From Alphaproteobacteria bacterium (GTDB lineage Bacteria; Pseudomonadota; Alphaproteobacteria; UBA9219): DNA of 41,878 nt. The notes beneath the pieces are model-generated. The model was not told where the DNA came from and did no database searches. It was given only the letters and a program-made list of their open reading frames with translations. Position 1 is the stretch's first letter; each line of letters starts with the position of its first letter. Positions 16,216-24,669 of the stretch are shown in pieces. The DNA lies in NCBI GenBank assembly GCA_009779135.1, contig WREW01000010.1, positions 1 to 41,878 of the forward strand, in the 5' to 3' direction. Both the position numbers and the translations under genes were made by a program.

Positions 16216-16866
16216 TCATTTTAAACCAAGGAGTTGGACAAGCTTCGTCTGGACGTGATCCATGGGGGCCATACCATCGATAATTTTTAACGAACCCTTG
16301 GCCTTGTAATAAGGAAGGATGGGGGCTGTTTGCTCGTGATAGGCGCTGAGTCGGGTTTTGATCGTTTCGGCATTATCATCCGCGCGGCGGGTGAGATTCG
16401 TGCCGCCGCAGATGTCGCAGACGCTCGGGGCTTTTGTGGGCTTGAACATATCGTGGTAGCCTTCGCCGCAGTCGCCGCAGGTGAAGCGGCCGGAAATACG
16501 CTCAACCAGCCTGTCATCATCAACGGCAAGCTCAACCACATAATTAAGCTTTGTTTTTTTGGCCGACAGCATCCTGTCCAGCGCCTGTGCCTGCGCCACC
16601 GTGCGCGGGAAGCCGTCAAGGATAAAGCCCTTTGCGCAGTCAGGCTCCCCAATGCGGATGGCGATCATGCGGATCATCAAATCATCGGGAACCAAAAGAC
16701 CCTTGTCCATGTAGGATTTTGCTTCACGCCCCAGAGGCTCATTATTCTTGATGGAGGCCCGCAGCATGTCGCCGGTCGAGATCTGAACCATCCCGTATCT
16801 TTCCTCAAGAAGGCGCGCCTGGGTTCCTTTGCCGGCACCCGGGGGGCCAAGAAGGAGGATATTCAT
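16216..16866 (-). CDS. adk: Adenylate kinase
   Basis: Interconverts ATP + AMP and 2 ADP in the cytosol. The 216-residue product has the P-loop GPPGAGKGTQ (7-16), the NMP-binding ISTGDMLRA, the signature FILDGFPRT, and a zinc-type LID with CGDC and CDIC in place of the Zn-free form. It follows secY by three bases. The usual next gene, rpsM, is displaced by the signalling cassette. Confidence 0.96.
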   Translation of the reverse strand: MNILLLGPPGAGKGTQARLLEERYGMVQISTGDMLRASIKNNEPLGREAKSYMDKGLLVPDDLMIRMIAIRIGEPDCAKGFILDGFPRTVAQAQALDRMLSAKKTKLNYVVELAVDDDRLVERISGRFTCGDCGEGYHDMFKPTKAPSVCDICGGTNLTRRADDNAETIKTRLSAYHEQTAPILPYYKAKGSLKIIDGMAPMDHVQTKLVQLLGLK

Positions 16867-16869
16867 AAC

Positions 16870-18234
16870 TTACCTCTTTCTGCCTTTGAATCTTGCAGGT
16901 GCGGCGCCGGCGCGTGATTTTTTAATCAGGCCCTCATACTGGTGCGCAATCAAATGGGACTGGATACGCGAGATTGTGTCAATCGTCACGCTGACCACAA
17001 TCAAAAGCGATGTACCACCAAGATAGAAAGGAAGATTTTTTGCGGACATCAAAATCTCGGGCAAAAGGCAGATCGCTACCAGATAGAGCGCGCCAAGCAC
17101 TGTGAGTCTTGTCAGCACATAGTCAAAATAGTCAGCCGTGTTTTTCCCCGGGCGGATGCCAGGGACGAAGCCGCCATATTTGCGCAGATTCTCCGCCGTG
17201 TCCGAAGGATTAAAGACGACAGCCGTATAAAAGAAAGCAAAGAAGATAATCAGCAGCGCATAGAGTATCATAAACAGAGGTTGTCCGTGGCTCATGGCGG
17301 CGACAAGGTCGGCAAGCCAGCCGCCTTTTTGCTGCACATCCGTAAAGCTGGCCAGCGTCAAGGGGAACAGCAAAAGCGAGCTTGCAAAAATCGGAGGAAT
17401 AACGCCCGAGGTGTTAAGGCGCAAAGGCATATGCGAGGACTCGCCGCCATAGACGCGGTTGCCAACCTGACGTTTGGGGTAGTTGACCAAAATGCGCCGT
17501 TGCGCGCGCTCGAAAAACACGCAAATGGCAAGGACGGCCACGATCAAAACCAGCAGGAAAAGAATAAATACGGTGGAAAGCGCGGCGGTGCGGCCAAGCT
17601 CCAGCGTTGTGGCCATGGCGTGCGGAAGGTTCGCCACGATACCGGCATAGATAATCATGGAAACGCCGTTGCCGATGCCGCGCGCCGTGATTTGCTCACC
17701 CAGCCACATCAGAAAGACGGTACCGCCCGTCAGGGTGATGACGGTGCTGATGCGGAAAAAGAACCCGGGGTCTATCACGGCAGAGCCTACGCCGCCCATG
17801 GTTTCAAGCCCTACGGCCAAAGCGTAAGACTGCACGACCGCGAACATAACCGTAAGGTAACGCGAATATTGGTTCATGCGCAGCTGTCCGGCTTGGCCCT
17901 CTTTCTTCATGGCTTCAAAAGCCGGAACGATGGCTGAAAGAAGCTGGACGATAATCGAGGCCGTAATATAAGGCATAACACCAAGGGCAAAGACGGTCAT
18001 ACGCATCAAAGCGCCGCCGGCGAACATATCGAACATGCCGAGAATGCCGCCCGCATGCTGTGAGAAAATCTGGCTGAGCGCCACAGGATCAATCCCTGGG
18101 ACAGGGATATAAGTGCCGAGGCGATAAACAATCAGGGCAAGAAGCGTAAACCAGATGCGCTTTTTAAGCTCGGTCGCCTTGCTAAAGGTGGACATATTAA
18201 GGCTCGCGGCGAGCGTTTCAGCGGGAGAGGCCAT
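16870..18234 (-). CDS. secY: Preprotein translocase subunit SecY
   Basis: Pore-forming subunit of the general secretion channel in the inner membrane. The 454-residue product begins in the alphaproteobacterial style (MASPAETLAASLNMSTF) and continues KRIWFTLLALIVYRLGTYIPVPGI, with about ten membrane segments, a QRRILVNYPKRQVG loop, and a C-terminal loop with YEGLIKKSRA. Its usual upstream partner rplO is not present; a promoter and an unrelated gene lie there instead, so the secY-adk pair is detached from the spc cluster. Confidence 0.96.
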   Translation of the reverse strand: MASPAETLAASLNMSTFSKATELKKRIWFTLLALIVYRLGTYIPVPGIDPVALSQIFSQHAGGILGMFDMFAGGALMRMTVFALGVMPYITASIIVQLLSAIVPAFEAMKKEGQAGQLRMNQYSRYLTVMFAVVQSYALAVGLETMGGVGSAVIDPGFFFRISTVITLTGGTVFLMWLGEQITARGIGNGVSMIIYAGIVANLPHAMATTLELGRTAALSTVFILFLLVLIVAVLAICVFFERAQRRILVNYPKRQVGNRVYGGESSHMPLRLNTSGVIPPIFASSLLLFPLTLASFTDVQQKGGWLADLVAAMSHGQPLFMILYALLIIFFAFFYTAVVFNPSDTAENLRKYGGFVPGIRPGKNTADYFDYVLTRLTVLGALYLVAICLLPEILMSAKNLPFYLGGTSLLIVVSVTIDTISRIQSHLIAHQYEGLIKKSRAGAAPARFKGRKR

Positions 18235-18325
18235 GGGTCACAACATTCATTCAAAAGTGGCAGTTAGGGTAAAAGCTCAAATCCCGCACGCGCTGAAGAA
18301 TCGCCGCACAGTTCCAGCGTGGCGC

Positions 18326-18354
18326 AATTTAGCACCGTCTTTATATATGTGCAA
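18326..18354 (-). promoter_or_regulatory. Candidate promoter for secY-adk
   Basis: On the minus strand TTGCAC (18354-18349), a 17-bp spacer and TAAATT (18331-18326) form a moderate housekeeping-type promoter about 85 bp before the secY leader ends. It lies immediately after the stop of the 99-residue gene. Because secY is not preceded by rplO here, a local promoter is needed, which supports the call. Confidence 0.45.
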
Positions 18355-18387
18355 CTTTTCCTCTTTTGTCATCCTCGGGGGGAGGGG

Positions 18388-18687
18388 CTAAGCGTTTTTC
18401 GCTTCAAGCGGAACCTGATCTGCCATAAACCGGATGGCGTCGTCGTATTGGCTTTGCGTAAGGCATTTGGGGTTGGGAACGGAAAAGCGGTCGGAAAGAA
18501 TGCGCTCGATCCGGTATTCGCTCCGGCCCGTGAGGTGCGCGACATAAGAAATCATGGCCGTAAGCGAGACCATCTCCTCAAAACATAAAGGCGCACAAGT
18601 GTTATTGGCCAGAACAGGTTCCTGCATATAGGTCTTGTACTGGTCTTTTAAAGACGCAATTCTTGTTGCTAAAGCTGTTTTTGGCAT
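18388..18687 (-). CDS. Hypothetical protein, 99 residues
   Basis: A small soluble protein, largely helical, with a central SLTAMISYVAHLTGRSEYRIERILSD stretch and three cysteines (TCAPLC and PKC). No signal peptide or membrane segment is seen, although the middle helix is fairly hydrophobic. It is transcribed towards secY with a 153-bp gap containing the secY promoter, and divergently from the XRE regulator. Family not recognised. The frame has coding-like composition and no rival frame. Confidence 0.6.
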   Translation of the reverse strand: MPKTALATRIASLKDQYKTYMQEPVLANNTCAPLCFEEMVSLTAMISYVAHLTGRSEYRIERILSDRFSVPNPKCLTQSQYDDAIRFMADQVPLEAKNA

Positions 18688-18940
18688 GGTTGGAAAAATC
18701 CTAAAAAAGTTAATGATTCGGTTCCTCTCACATAAGGCGAAGGGCTGGCGCTGTTTATCGCCTATTTTTTAGGAGCAAATCAACAGGTTTTTAAATTGCT
18801 AAGGCCTCTTTTTTTTGGTTAATAAGGAAGGAAATGTCCCTTGCAAATAAAAGGGGAATGCATGAAAGTGAATCGCGGCTTGAAATAGGGGCTGAAAATA
18901 AGTTATCAACAAACGTCAATGTAATAAAGGTTGCCAAACC

Positions 18941-19612
18941 ATGATTATAACACCGGCACAACTCCGTGCGGCCCGTGGGCTGTTGAACTGGACGCGCTCT
19001 GAGCTTGCCAAAGCGTCCGGCTTGTCGGCTGAGACCATTAAGAATATTGAGCATGGCACTTACATGCCGCAGGACACGACCATAGGGGCGATTGTCAAGG
19101 CGTTTTCCAAAAACCACATAGAGTTCACGGATCATGATGGCGTTCGTCGCAACACAGAAACGGTCGTGATCTATCAAACCAAAGCAGGCTTTCGCCAGTT
19201 TATGGATGAAGTCTATGAAGCCGCTTCGGACCCCGATGCGCGCGTAGGCGGTGATAAGCCTATTTGCGTCAGCAATGTGGATGATAGATTGTTTGTTGAA
19301 AGCCTTGGTGATTATGCCTCTGTGCATGTGGCGCGTATGAATAAATTAAAAAATATTAAGATTCTTGTTCTTACGAGTGAAGAAAATTACTATAAAGCTG
19401 AGAGTAGTGATTACATTGAATATCGTTGGATTGGTCACGGCGGAACAGGTGCCGTCCCTTTCTATGTTTATGGTAACAAATTTGCAATTCTGACCTTTCG
19501 GGAAGGAAAAGATCCTCGTGTAATTGTTATTTCGTCGGAGCTTGTGGCAGACGCATTCAGAGCGCAATTCAATGTTTTGTGGAAAAAAACTTCTTATGCT
19601 AGGAAAAAATAA
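18941..19612 (+). CDS. XRE-family regulator with C-terminal effector-like domain
   Basis: A 223-residue protein. Residues about 5-60 form a lambda-repressor-type helix-turn-helix (QLRAARGLLNWTRSELAKASGLSAETIKNIEHG). The rest is an alpha/beta domain resembling the C-terminal region of TrmB-like and other regulators with phospholipase-D-like folds: DRLFVESLGDYASVHV, then NIKILVLTSEE and FRAQFNVLWKK near the end. The catalytic HxK pattern of true phospholipases is absent, so a sensing role is more likely. Its stop overlaps the ATG of the methyltransferase gene by one base (TAATG), so the two are coupled. Composition becomes AT-richer through its second half, hinting at transfer. Confidence 0.75.
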   Translation: MIITPAQLRAARGLLNWTRSELAKASGLSAETIKNIEHGTYMPQDTTIGAIVKAFSKNHIEFTDHDGVRRNTETVVIYQTKAGFRQFMDEVYEAASDPDARVGGDKPICVSNVDDRLFVESLGDYASVHVARMNKLKNIKILVLTSEENYYKAESSDYIEYRWIGHGGTGAVPFYVYGNKFAILTFREGKDPRVIVISSELVADAFRAQFNVLWKKTSYARKK

Positions 19613-20874
19613 TGAGCGGTGCTTTAAGTCCAATATTGTCGGCAAGAAAACCAAATTCAGGCCCTCATCAGATGGCTGATGAGGGCATTGCTTCTTCCGC
19701 AGAAGTGGTCGCTGATAAGGCGCATGTAGCTGAACAAGAGATAATGCGGCGTAAATGGGACAATACCGGCCGTATTTTGGAAGAGGCCCAAAAAAACAAA
19801 CTCGATCCTGAAATACCAATTATTGTGGATAGTATGGTCGATCATTTTTATAGTAATTATCTTCTTTTAAACAACACAGATATGAACCGTTATAAGGGGA
19901 TTTTTTCTTCTAAGGATTTTGATAAAATCTATAAAGACGCTAAGCGCGTAGTGAGTTGCAGTAACTGCATTGAAAGACTTTTTCTTGACTCTGCTTATCT
20001 CATTACACGGCGTGAATCAGAACTCTTTAATCAAAATCAGGGTCTTGTGGATCAGGTGCGAGATTTGGCTAACGGCCGCCGTATTGTATTTGTTAGTATA
20101 GGATGTGGCCCTTCTTATTCAGTTGAAAGTAAGGACTGCACTATTGTTAGAGGATTGGGTGCTGAAGTTTCTATCGGGATAGATTCAAACCCTTTCTATG
20201 CTGACATGTACCCATTGTTTATGAAAAAAAATAATTCAGGTGTAACATGTCATGGCGTTACACAAGACTTTTTTGAGGAAAAATTGAAGATAAAGAAATT
20301 TATTGAGAAAAACGACTTTCTTGTTTTTTCGTTTCTTGGCGATACAATAGCTCAATTTGAATGCACTAAGGAAAACATTAAAGATTCCGCTCTTTATAAA
20401 CTTGCCAAGAACTTCAATTTATCTGCGCGAGGGCATGATGCCGTTCTGTTTGCGACCACAGACACCTTGAAAGATGAAGCTGCTACGGAACAATATCGTG
20501 CAAAACCGTTTGTTGATCTTATCGATGCTTTTAATCTTCAAACACGCGCCATGGTTGATCCGAAATTTGATCATCGCCATTGGATTTACAAGCCTGTGTA
20601 CATAGATGACAGGGTTTATTTTACTCAAACATTGACTGGCACCAATCAAATTACGCCATATCCGGGAGGAAAGACATATCACTTTGACTGGCCATTGACG
20701 ATTGCTGTGGGTTACTCTCAGAAGATGTGTCCGGAAAAGCTTTTTCCAACATTATATGCTGCGGGGCTTCGCCCGATAAAGCCTAGCATCCATACTACTT
20801 CTGCGACCGGCGTTATATTGGCTGCAAATGATAAATTGGCAAGGAAAATGCCGAGTCTGCCCTATTGTCTTTAA
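19612..20874 (+). CDS. EgtD-like SAM-dependent methyltransferase (histidine-methyltransferase fold)
   Basis: A 420-residue protein with an N-terminal helical part, AYLITRRESELF (129-139; compare the YYLTRTE region of EgtD), the SAM site VFVSIGCGPS (159-168) with an acidic residue near 191, FLGDTIAQF (241-249; compare FLGSTIGNF in EgtD), and a C-terminal module with DAFNLQTRAMVDPKFDHRHW. These landmarks place it near the EgtD / Methyltransf_33 group, which methylates histidine in ergothioneine synthesis. Overall identity looks low, and no egtB-like gene is next to it, so the substrate is open. It is translationally coupled to an XRE-type regulator. AT content is visibly higher than in flanking genes. 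Confidence 0.65.
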   Translation: MSGALSPILSARKPNSGPHQMADEGIASSAEVVADKAHVAEQEIMRRKWDNTGRILEEAQKNKLDPEIPIIVDSMVDHFYSNYLLLNNTDMNRYKGIFSSKDFDKIYKDAKRVVSCSNCIERLFLDSAYLITRRESELFNQNQGLVDQVRDLANGRRIVFVSIGCGPSYSVESKDCTIVRGLGAEVSIGIDSNPFYADMYPLFMKKNNSGVTCHGVTQDFFEEKLKIKKFIEKNDFLVFSFLGDTIAQFECTKENIKDSALYKLAKNFNLSARGHDAVLFATTDTLKDEAATEQYRAKPFVDLIDAFNLQTRAMVDPKFDHRHWIYKPVYIDDRVYFTQTLTGTNQITPYPGGKTYHFDWPLTIAVGYSQKMCPEKLFPTLYAAGLRPIKPSIHTTSATGVILAANDKLARKMPSLPYCL

Positions 20875-20885
20875 GCTTCCCCATC

Positions 20886-21128
20886 CTACACCACTTCCAT
20901 ACTGCTAACCTTTAAGTCCCTACCCGGGGTTTCTTTTATGATGAGTTTGGCGTTTTCGGCGAGGGTGTTTTTGGCGACTAGGGGGAAGGCGAATAATAGG
21001 GATTCGGCGCTGGCGCCGCTTTGGTGGCCTACGGACAGAGTTAGGCTCAGGACTTTTTCGAAGTTTTCTTTTTCAGCTTGTTTTTCGATGATCCGGAGGA
21101 TGCTTTCGCATAGGGAAACTTCATGCAT
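20886..21128 (-). CDS. hypA: HypA-like nickel chaperone lacking the zinc domain
   Basis: Only 80 residues, against about 113 for HypA. The N-terminus is diagnostic (MHEVSLCESILRII; His2 is the Ni ligand in HypA). The alpha/beta core continues normally to LIIKETPG and then jumps straight to RDLKVSSMEVV, which matches the extreme C-terminus of HypA. The segment between these points in normal HypA holds two CxxC zinc motifs; here it is missing cleanly and in frame, leaving no CxxC. It starts two bases after the stop of the hydrogenase endopeptidase gene. Probably a maturation factor for the 3b hydrogenase in this window, with altered metal handling, or a degraded copy. Confidence 0.75.
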   Translation of the reverse strand: MHEVSLCESILRIIEKQAEKENFEKVLSLTLSVGHQSGASAESLLFAFPLVAKNTLAENAKLIIKETPGRDLKVSSMEVV

Positions 21129-21130
21129 GG

Positions 21131-21604
21131 CTATGGCACTTTCAAATCTTCGCGGACTTTCTTTTCCACGCGCGTCAGGGCTTTGGCGACTGCTGGCGTG
21201 AGCGGGGCGCCCATGGTGAAGTCTTTGCCTTCTATGCCGTAGATGATAAGCGTTTTGGGTAAAAGCCCGAGCGCGCGGGAGGTTTCGACCGCTTCGGCCA
21301 GACCGAAAAGGTGGCTTGAATAGCGGAAGACTCCGTAATGCAGTTTTTCATGATGTGCTTCAAAGCGGTGGATGGTTCCGGTGCGTTTGCTTGTTTTCAT
21401 GGCGTCCACGACAACCACTTTTTCCTTGCCCGTCCAAAGGTGGATCAGCGAGGCGCCTTCGCCGCTGTGGGGCAGGATGGCGAAGTCTGTGTCAAGGTCT
21501 TGCAGCTTTTCGGCCAGCATGGGGCCGACGGCGTCATCGCCGCGCTGGGCGTTGCCGATGCCGAGGAAAAGGTTTTTGGCCGTGTAGGGGTCTGTGTTTG
21601 TCAT
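21131..21604 (-). CDS. Hydrogenase maturation endopeptidase (HycI/HybD family)
   Basis: Removes the C-terminal peptide of the [NiFe] large subunit after Ni insertion. The 157-residue product shows the family landmarks: GIGNAQRGDDAVGP near the N-terminus (with the Ni-sensing acidic residue in RGDDAVG), VVVDAMKTSKRTG in the middle (second acidic ligand), and YGIEGKDFTMGAPLTPAV near the end. A His ligand is plausible in FRYSSHLFGL. It is followed after two bases by the HypA-like gene. The likely substrate is HydA, encoded 13 kb upstream, which has a nine-residue tail after DPCxxCxxH. Confidence 0.85.
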   Translation of the reverse strand: MTNTDPYTAKNLFLGIGNAQRGDDAVGPMLAEKLQDLDTDFAILPHSGEGASLIHLWTGKEKVVVVDAMKTSKRTGTIHRFEAHHEKLHYGVFRYSSHLFGLAEAVETSRALGLLPKTLIIYGIEGKDFTMGAPLTPAVAKALTRVEKKVREDLKVP

Positions 21605-21644
21605 CTTGTTATTCTAGGGTTTCAGTTGTAAAACGTAAAGCGTC

Positions 21645-22946
21645 ATGAAAGAAAACGAGACCCTTTTTTCCGGTCTGCATAAGCGTCCTTTGGCTGACCG
21701 TCTGAGGCCTGTGCGGTTGCAGGATGTTGTGGGGCAGGATCATCTTCTGGCCGCAGACGCGCCGCTTGGGCATATGCTGGCGGCTGGGCGTCTGGCTTCG
21801 ATCATTTTCTGGGGGCCGCCCGGGTGCGGCAAGACAACCATCGCAAGGCTTTTGTCGCAGGCGTTCGGTTTGAGTTTTGAATCTGTCTCGGCCGTCGCGG
21901 CAGGGGTTTCCGATTTGCGCAAGATTTTTGATCTTGCGCAAAACCGGCGCGCGCAGGGTGAGGGGACTCTTTTGTTTGTGGATGAGATCCACCGCTTTAA
22001 CCGCGCGCAACAGGATGTGCTTTTGCCTTTTGTCGAGGAAGGGCTTGTGACGCTTGTCGGCGCGACGACGGAAAATCCTTCGTTTGAACTGAACGGCGCG
22101 TTACTTTCGCGCTGTCAGGTTTTGGTTTTAAAGCGGCTGGATGAAGACGCTTTATCCTTGCTGCTTTCCCGCGCGGAAGAAACCGAGGGCAAAAAACTTT
22201 TACTGACGGATGAAGCGCGCGCGGCATTGTTTGCGATGGCGGATGGGGATGGGCGCTATCTTCTTGGCATGGCTGAGGCGCTTTTTTCCGTGAATCTGTC
22301 AAAGCCTTTGGATGAAGAGGCTTTGGCGAAGTTTCTTCAAAAAAGGCGGCCTCTTTACGACAAAGCTCAAGAAGGGCATTATAATCTTATCAGCGCCTTG
22401 CATAAATCTTTGCGCGGCTCGGATTGCGATGCGGCGCTTTATTGGTTTGCGCGCATGTTGGGCGGCGGGGAAGATCCGCGCTATATCGCGCGGCGGCTTG
22501 TGCGTTTTGCCGTGGAAGATGTCGGGCTTGCAGATCCTCAGGCTTTGCCTTTGACTTTGAGTGCGTGGGAAACTTATGAGCGTCTCGGCTCTCCCGAAGG
22601 GGAGCTTGCTTTGGCCGAGGCGGTGATCTTTCTTGCCACCGCGCCGAAATCCAACGCAACCTATATGGCTTATGGCGGCGCGGTGGCGTCTGCTGCGCGG
22701 TATGGTTCTTTGATGCCGCCCAAACATATTTTAAACGCGCCTACGCGCTTGATGAAAGATGAAGGTTGCGGCAAGGGCTATATGTACGATCATGATACGG
22801 AGGAAGGTTTTTCAGGACAAAATTACTTCCCCGACAACATGAAGCGCGAGCAATATTACAAACCTGTTGAACGCGGTTTTGAGCGCGAGGTTAAAAAGCG
22901 TCTGGCCTATTGGGATCAGTTGCGGGCGAAAAAGCAGGATTCTTAA
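21645..22946 (+). CDS. rarA: Replication-associated recombination protein A (RarA/MgsA)
   Basis: AAA+ ATPase acting at stalled replication forks. The 433-residue product has Walker A GPPGCGKTT (57-65), Walker B LLFVDEIHRFN, the ATTENPSFELNGALLSRC block with the arginine finger, and the C-terminal MgsA region including the conserved FLATAPKSNATYMAYGGA and YMYDHDTEEGFSGQNYFPD. Length is typical. It is divergent from the hydrogenase peptidase gene with only 40 bp between starts. Confidence 0.95.
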   Translation: MKENETLFSGLHKRPLADRLRPVRLQDVVGQDHLLAADAPLGHMLAAGRLASIIFWGPPGCGKTTIARLLSQAFGLSFESVSAVAAGVSDLRKIFDLAQNRRAQGEGTLLFVDEIHRFNRAQQDVLLPFVEEGLVTLVGATTENPSFELNGALLSRCQVLVLKRLDEDALSLLLSRAEETEGKKLLLTDEARAALFAMADGDGRYLLGMAEALFSVNLSKPLDEEALAKFLQKRRPLYDKAQEGHYNLISALHKSLRGSDCDAALYWFARMLGGGEDPRYIARRLVRFAVEDVGLADPQALPLTLSAWETYERLGSPEGELALAEAVIFLATAPKSNATYMAYGGAVASAARYGSLMPPKHILNAPTRLMKDEGCGKGYMYDHDTEEGFSGQNYFPDNMKREQYYKPVERGFEREVKKRLAYWDQLRAKKQDS

Positions 22947-22984
22947 AGACGCGCAGCTGTATGCGGGGCGCAATCAGCCGTTTA

Positions 22985-23002
22985 CACAGGCTGGTGCCTG
23001 TG
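22985..23002 (+). terminator. Hairpin after rarA
   Basis: CACAGGC-TGGT-GCCTGTG is a perfect seven-pair stem with a four-base loop, 39 bp after the rarA stop and 60 bp before dps. No T-run follows, so termination would be Rho-dependent or weak. Confidence 0.35.
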
Positions 23003-23062
23003 CTAGAGAAAGTAAAAGACCCAACGTCTTGAAAATAACCATCAAAAAAAGGATTCCAAGCT

Positions 23063-23542
23063 ATGGCAAAATCATCATCCGCTAAGTCTTCTGCAAACGC
23101 CAACAAGCGTGAAGTTGCGCGGATTCTCAATCAAGTTCTCAGCGACACTTATGTGATCCTTGTGAAAACGCATGGCTATCACTGGAATGTTGTGGGGCCT
23201 CATTTCCGCGATCTTCACAAGCTTTTGGAAAGCCAATATGAAGCTCTTTTTGAGGCTGTGGATGAGATTGCCGAACGTGTCCGCGCTTTGGATGAGCTTG
23301 CTCTTGGCAGCATGAAAAGCTTTCTTGCCAAAACATCCATCAAGGAATCGCCTGAAACGCCGCCTGATGCCAAGGGCATGGTGCGCGACCTTCTTGCAGC
23401 GCATGAAAATCTGCATGCGCGGCTTATGATGGCGGAGGAAGTTACAGGCAGGCTTAATGATCCCGCTTCCAATGACTTGATGGTTCAGCGCATACAGGAA
23501 TGCGACAAAATGGCGTGGATGCTGCGCAGCTTTTTGGCCTGA
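23063..23542 (+). CDS. dps: Dps-family DNA-binding ferritin-like protein
   Basis: Forms a dodecameric shell that oxidises and stores iron and shields DNA. The 159-residue product has the intersubunit ferroxidase residues in KTHGYHWNVVGPHFRDLHKLLESQYEALFEAVDEIAERVRAL. It has a lysine/serine-rich N-terminal tail (MAKSSSAKSSANANKR) that could bind DNA, and ends in MAWMLRSFLA, close to the usual family ending. An AAGGA ribosome site is present. It is followed after five bases by mnmA. Confidence 0.92.
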   Translation: MAKSSSAKSSANANKREVARILNQVLSDTYVILVKTHGYHWNVVGPHFRDLHKLLESQYEALFEAVDEIAERVRALDELALGSMKSFLAKTSIKESPETPPDAKGMVRDLLAAHENLHARLMMAEEVTGRLNDPASNDLMVQRIQECDKMAWMLRSFLA

Positions 23543-23547
23543 TTTTA

Positions 23548-24669
23548 ATGTCTGACGGTCTTCCTGAACAAAACTCTGCTCCGCCCCGCCGCGTGGCAGT
23601 TGCTTTGTCGGGAGGCGTGGACAGCGCTGTTGTCGCCGTCATGCTTTTGAAACAGGGGTTTGATGTTTTTGCCCTGACGCTTCATCTTTGTGACGGGGAC
23701 GATCTTGAAAGCGCCGCGCGGGTTGCGCAATTTCTGAAAATCGACCATCGCATTATTGACGCGCGCCAGCCGTTCAGGACTCTTGTGATGGAGCCGTTTG
23801 CCCAAAGCTATCGCCGTGGCGAGACGCCTGTGCCTTGCGCTTTGTGCAATCGTTTTATCAAGTTCGGCCTTTTGATGGAACAGGCGCAGGAGCTTGGCGC
23901 GCATGCGCTGGCTACCGGCCATTATGCGCGAAGCCTTGAAGGCGTTTACGGGGTTGAGCTTCATAAAGGCATTGATCCGCGCAAGGATCAAAGCTATTTC
24001 CTTTTCGGTCTTTCGCGCGATCAGCTTTCTTTTGCACGTTTTCCTTTGGGTTCTAAAACCAAGGAAGAAACACGGGCGCTGGCCGCGCGTTACGCTCTGC
24101 CTGTTGCCGAGAGAGCGGAAAGTCAGGATATATGCTTTGTCAAAGAGCAGGATTATGTGCAAGTTGTGCGGTCTTTGGATCCTTTACAGGTAGAACAATC
24201 GGGCGAGATTGTGGATCTTGCGGGCAAGGTTCTCGGCCAGCATCAGGGGATTTCTCATTTTACAATTGGCCAGCGCAGAGGGCTTAATCTCGGCCAGCGC
24301 GATGGTGATCGGAATGAGCCTTTGTTTGTCGTCGCTTTGGACCCCGCAGCCGCGCGCGTCATTGTCGGCCCTCATCAGGCGCTTGCGCAGAAAGAAGTTT
24401 TTTTGCGCGACGTTAACTGGCTTGGGGATAGTTTGCCGCCGCAGGCCGATCATCCGCTTGTGTTGCAGGCGCGGCTGCGTTCGACGCAGGAGCCTGCGGA
24501 TGCCTTCTTTTTTGCGGAAATGCAGGAAGGACGAGGCCACATTCTTTTGCAGGAGCCTGTCTATGGCGTAGCAGCGGGACAAGCCGGTGTTCTTTATGAC
24601 GGCTCGCGCGTGCTCGGCGGCGGATGGATTGACGGGGCGGTGTTGCAGGGATTGCCGCGTCAGGCCTGA
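23548..24669 (+). CDS. mnmA: tRNA-specific 2-thiouridylase MnmA
   Basis: Thiolates U34 of tRNA-Lys, -Glu and -Gln using ATP and sulfur from a relay. The 373-residue product has the ATP pyrophosphatase loop ALSGGVDSAV, the catalytic cysteine in VPCALCNRFIKFG, the second cysteine in SQDICFV, the KDQSYFLFGL tRNA-binding block and the C-terminal barrel. The frame extends into dps, but ATG 23548 gives the normal N-terminus. The last five codons (LPRQA) and the stop are supplied by a dispersed 39-bp repeat. Confidence 0.95.
   Translation: MSDGLPEQNSAPPRRVAVALSGGVDSAVVAVMLLKQGFDVFALTLHLCDGDDLESAARVAQFLKIDHRIIDARQPFRTLVMEPFAQSYRRGETPVPCALCNRFIKFGLLMEQAQELGAHALATGHYARSLEGVYGVELHKGIDPRKDQSYFLFGLSRDQLSFARFPLGSKTKEETRALAARYALPVAERAESQDICFVKEQDYVQVVRSLDPLQVEQSGEIVDLAGKVLGQHQGISHFTIGQRRGLNLGQRDGDRNEPLFVVALDPAAARVIVGPHQALAQKEVFLRDVNWLGDSLPPQADHPLVLQARLRSTQEPADAFFFAEMQEGRGHILLQEPVYGVAAGQAGVLYDGSRVLGGGWIDGAVLQGLPRQA

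Noticed and set aside
16942-17937. 331-codon plus-strand frame opposite secY
   Set aside because: secY is certain on the other strand; the frame is unusually rich in Arg, Lys, Asp and Gln, as expected for the complement of membrane codons.
18791-19327. 178-codon minus-strand frame opposite the XRE regulator
   Set aside because: The plus strand has a clear helix-turn-helix and a coupled downstream gene; the minus frame shows nothing recognisable.
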